A stretch of DNA of 17,055 bases, taken from positions 1 through 17,055 of the forward strand of contig QHUV01000004.1 of NCBI GenBank assembly GCA_003222065.1. The letters are read 5' to 3'. The notes below the pieces were generated by a model, which was not told the DNA's origin, did no database searches, and saw only the letters and a list, made by a program, of their open reading frames with translations. This DNA comes from Gemmatimonadota bacterium. Lineage in GTDB: Bacteria; Gemmatimonadota; Gemmatimonadetes; Gemmatimonadales; Gemmatimonadaceae. How positions within the stretch are numbered: the stretch's first letter is position 1; each line of letters opens with the position of its first letter. Position numbers and translations under genes: made by a program. Shown here in pieces: positions 14,893-17,055 of this stretch.

Positions 14893-15921
14893 GCCGAAGA
14901 AGCTGCGGACCATCACACTGCGGCGGTCCCGGGGCAGGAGCTTCACATTCTCCGCGAATTGCGGAAAGCCGCCGTCCCTGATGAGATATTGCTCAACGTT
15001 CGAGATGTAAAGGGCCGACACCTTCTCGCCACGCTCGGCGACGAGTTGCGCGATGGCCGCCAGTGCATGCTCACCGGCCGCGTTGCCGACAACGGGCACG
15101 ACGAGGTCGCGGCCCTCGAGCCCTTTCACGTACTGGAAGGCCTCCTCGGATGCGAGGAAATTCGCCTGCCGCCCCGACCTGTCTTTCTCGAGGAGCAGCT
15201 GGCGGTAGGTCGGATGGTATGGCCGCGGCGCCCGCCCGATGCTCGAGTACCGGAGGTCGAGGGAATCGCGCACGAAAGCGTCGCGAATCCGGGCAATCGT
15301 CTCCAGGTCGAGCGTCGACAACGGAATGCCGAATCGCCTAACGCGCTGGCTGATCGCTGACTGCACCGAATCCGCGAGGTCGCCGTCGGTGTGTATGGCG
15401 TCGATGTACTCTACGAGGTCCTGGATCGACTTCGAGCCCCAGTGGTCGACATCGCGCGGGACGGGCTTTCCGAACAGAAAGCAGAGGTACTCGACCCTGT
15501 TGCGCGACATCGCAAAAAGCGACTTGAAGAGAAGGTGCTCGAGGAGGTTGTCGCGACGGATGTCGATCATGAACGCGATGTCCGGCCGGATCATCGCGAT
15601 GTACGAGAAATTCTGATCGGGGCCGACGCCGATGTACGCTCCGCCCTGGACCTTCAGCCGTCGCATGCCGTCGAGTACGTGCAGATAGGACGTCTCATTG
15701 GAGATGAGATTGTCGGAGTCGAAATAGCCGCCCGGCTCCGACAAGCGCTGAACGAGGCGCGCGAACGCCGAGTCGGCCGGCGTTGGCGAGAGGGCGAGCG
15801 GCGAGGCGTAGGCCGCTCGTGTCGACGGTCGGGTGGCATCGCCGATCGCCAGCGATCCGGTGAGGATCGCCGCTGCAATCGCGGCGAGCAGCCACGGCAT
15901 CGACCGGAATCTGGGACTCAT
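14692..15921 (-). CDS. Exported protein of unknown function, C-terminus disrupted
   Basis: The gene starts at ATG 15921 with GGAGG (15928-15932) 6 nt upstream; a start at 15963 only adds residues before the signal. A hydrophobic N-terminal segment (about 9-26) is a signal peptide or anchor. The conserved-looking body (about 50-343) includes GGYFDSDNLISNETSYLHVL, GGAYIGVGPDQNFSYIAMIR and PDIAFMIDIRRDNLLEHLLF. Later it has VSALYISNVEQYLIRDGGFP and LLPRDRRSVMVRSFFG. It resembles the LIC_10091-like proteins of unknown function (family recalled, not searched), and the layout suggests a methyltransferase-like Rossmann fold. After Gly343 (codon 14893-14895) the frame runs out of register into the SGNH gene; the last 66 residues (Arg/Ser-rich) are read-through, not native. 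Confidence 0.65.
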   Translation of the reverse strand: MSPRFRSMPWLLAAIAAAILTGSLAIGDATRPSTRAAYASPLALSPTPADSAFARLVQRLSEPGGYFDSDNLISNETSYLHVLDGMRRLKVQGGAYIGVGPDQNFSYIAMIRPDIAFMIDIRRDNLLEHLLFKSLFAMSRNRVEYLCFLFGKPVPRDVDHWGSKSIQDLVEYIDAIHTDGDLADSVQSAISQRVRRFGIPLSTLDLETIARIRDAFVRDSLDLRYSSIGRAPRPYHPTYRQLLLEKDRSGRQANFLASEEAFQYVKGLEGRDLVVPVVGNAAGEHALAAIAQLVAERGEKVSALYISNVEQYLIRDGGFPQFAENVKLLPRDRRSVMVRSFFGIPTQSARASARRSDGRPSSSRWRARPGWRSASRRSLPAPAGQRPSCSPLSTGYRQRRAATSTLSRC

Positions 15922-15972
15922 CGACGACCTCCGCTGAGCCGAAATTACTGAGCGTGCTGGCATCTCTGCCAG

Positions 15973-16845
15973 TCATCGGCGCGCGGCGATCGAGTGTCGC
16001 GCCCGCCCCTGGCTCTTGCTCTCTCGCAATAGCTCCGCGAGTCGCAGCGCGTCGTACGGTGCATGGACCTTGGCGTCATTGTCGAAGTAGACGTACGCGT
16101 CACGGCCGCTTCGACCGCGCCAGCGGCGAATGCGCGCTGCCCAGTCATCGAGCTCGGAATCGGTATAACCGCTTGCGTAGAGCTCGGTCGAGCCATGCAG
16201 TCGCGCGTAGATGAAGTCCGCCGTCAATTCCTCCGCGTACCCGAACTTCCCTGCCGTATCGGCGAAGACGAGCGCGCAATGGTTGGCGCGCAGTATGTCG
16301 TAAAATTCCTCGCAGAAATACGATGGATGCCGCACCTCGAACGCGTGTCGGTAGCGGATGCGCCGTCCGTCGACCGCCTCGAGCAGCGCGCCTTGCTTGA
16401 GTCGGTGGTCGTGATGGCGCGCGACGTCCTCGGCGGCGAGAGAATCCCGCGGAAGCATGCGCATGAAGCGGTCGAGCCGCTCGGCCTCGAAACCGTACGT
16501 CGCTGGCAGCTGCCACAAGAACGGCCCGATCTTCGCCCCGAGCGCCAGGAGGCCGCTCGCGAAGAAGTTCCCGAGCGCGCGCTCGCAGTTGCGCAGCTTC
16601 AGATTGTGTGTGATGAACCGGCCGCCTTTGATCGCGAACACGAAACCGCGATCGGGCACCTCCGTAGCCCAACGCGCGAATATGCTCGGTGACTTGAGAC
16701 TGTAGAACGTCCCGTTCAACTCGATGGAGTTGAAGCACCGACTCGCATATTCCAGCCAACGCGCTTTCGTGAGTTGCGCGGGGTAAAACGCACCGCGCCA
16801 GCGCGGATAGTCGTAGCCGCTGATGCCGACGTATGATCGGCGCAG
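15973..16845 (-). CDS. DUF72 family protein (YecE-like), non-standard start
   Basis: DUF72 proteins are TIM-barrel-like and of unproven function. The N-terminal block RRSYVGISGYDYPRWRGAFY is followed by FNSIELNGTFYSL, FAIKGGRFITH, PFLWQLPATYGF, FEVRHPSYF and the C-terminal DAYVYFDNDAKVHAPYDALR. All family blocks are present. The conserved N-terminus lies upstream of the first TTG (16719), so that start is too short. Between the in-frame TGA (16867-16869) and the VGISGY block there is no ATG, GTG or TTG. CTG at 16843-16845, preceded by GGGGAC at about 8 nt, is the best candidate and gives 290 residues. The preceding gene ends 17 bp upstream, so translation may be coupled. Confidence 0.75.
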   Translation of the reverse strand: MRRSYVGISGYDYPRWRGAFYPAQLTKARWLEYASRCFNSIELNGTFYSLKSPSIFARWATEVPDRGFVFAIKGGRFITHNLKLRNCERALGNFFASGLLALGAKIGPFLWQLPATYGFEAERLDRFMRMLPRDSLAAEDVARHHDHRLKQGALLEAVDGRRIRYRHAFEVRHPSYFCEEFYDILRANHCALVFADTAGKFGYAEELTADFIYARLHGSTELYASGYTDSELDDWAARIRRWRGRSGRDAYVYFDNDAKVHAPYDALRLAELLRESKSQGRARHSIAARR

Positions 16846-16862
16846 GTTTCGTCCCCGTGCGT

Positions 16863-17055
16863 CTATTCAGGCCGCGGCGCGTGAGATGTCGTTTGCGACA
16901 TCACGAGCCTGAGCTGGGTGAGAAACGCGGCCGGTCCGGCGTTGTCGGGGAGGGCGTGCAGCGCGCGAAGGACGTCTTCCTCGCGCACGGCGAGGCCGGC
17001 GCTGATCGTGTTGGGATCGACGCCCACGCGTTCGAACTCCTTCAGCAGCTGCGCG
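16863..17055 (-). CDS. Unidentified protein, C-terminal 63 residues (runs off window)
   Basis: An open minus-strand frame enters at the window edge and ends at TAG (16863-16865). The 63 residues (AQLLKEFERVGVDPNTISAG, then LAVREEDVLRALHALPDNAG, ending LRLVMSQTTSHAPRPE) look helical and soluble. I recognise no family. It precedes the DUF72 gene by 17 bp and is probably in the same operon. Confidence 0.5.
   Translation of the reverse strand, partial: AQLLKEFERVGVDPNTISAGLAVREEDVLRALHALPDNAGPAAFLTQLRLVMSQTTSHAPRPE

Larger units (their letters stand above)
4149..15343. repeat. Dispersed octamer GCCTAACG, 11 exact copies
   Basis: Plus-strand copies start at 4149, 5228, 7711, 9666, 10768 and 15336. 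Minus-strand copies (CGTTAGGC on plus) start at 5164, 11991, 12335, 12874 and 14183. Flanks are not conserved and orientation shows no bias. Near-matches with one change occur at 3507, 4508, 6480 and 13150. Nine copies lie inside genes in all reading frames, one includes a stop codon and one lies in the sucB 3' stem-loop. The span given is the range of the copies, not one continuous element. Confidence 0.85.

Noticed and set aside
15391..15951. A 186-residue plus-strand frame
   Set aside because: It is antisense to the exported unknown protein, with shadow-type composition and no family motif.
1..17055. tRNA genes, rRNA, insertion sequences, phage genes and defence modules
   Set aside because: No acceptor/T-loop pattern, transposase motif, terminal inverted repeats or known defence domain was seen on either strand by reading; short non-coding RNAs cannot be excluded.

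Overview
The window is about 17 kb of high-GC bacterial chromosome with a two-membrane flavour: Sec and Tat signal peptides, a secreted S9 peptidase and TCA-cycle genes. No rRNA, tRNA, CRISPR array, transposase or phage gene was found. The gene content and style (secreted S9 peptidase, Tat-tagged epimerase, signal-peptide DinB protein, DUF3185 protein) suggest Gemmatimonadota. That is an inference from family knowledge, not a proof.

Layout. Positions 1-2671 (minus strand): the start of gyrA with a visible sigma-70-type promoter, a multi-TM channel-like protein, a small zinc-ribbon protein and a quinone-oxidoreductase-like dehydrogenase. The last two are separated by a heptamer tandem repeat. 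Positions 2763-5714 (plus): sucB and lpdA, the E2 and E3 subunits of the 2-oxoglutarate dehydrogenase complex; E1 is not here. Positions 5803-6285 (plus): a GNAT acetyltransferase. Positions 6298-9019 (minus): a secreted peptidoglycan-binding-domain protein and a secreted S9 prolyl-oligopeptidase-type peptidase, which ends at a perfect 32-bp palindromic terminator.

Positions 9185-11996 (plus): a tight three-gene operon of a class A beta-lactamase-like serine hydrolase, an M15-like D-Ala-D-Ala peptidase homologue and a putative glutamine-synthetase-fold carboxylate-amine ligase. None has a visible signal peptide. This is the best candidate for a little-described system: enzymes that could make and break amide bonds in the cytoplasm, perhaps on peptidoglycan-derived or other peptides.

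Positions 12002-13469 (minus): a Tat-exported NAD(P)-epimerase-like protein and a two-TM DUF3185 protein. Positions 13732-14253 (plus): an exported DinB-like protein. Positions 14303-17055 (minus): an SGNH/GDSL hydrolase joined to an exported unknown protein with a one-base frame offset, a DUF72 protein lacking a standard start codon, and the C-terminus of an unidentified gene.

Across the window the non-palindromic octamer GCCTAACG occurs 11 times exactly (both strands) between 4149 and 15343, where fewer than one is expected. In seven of its nine in-gene copies it forces a low-GC codon (CTA, TTA or AGG). It behaves like a genome-wide DNA signal (uptake sequence, recombination or segregation signal, or modification target) rather than a by-product of coding.
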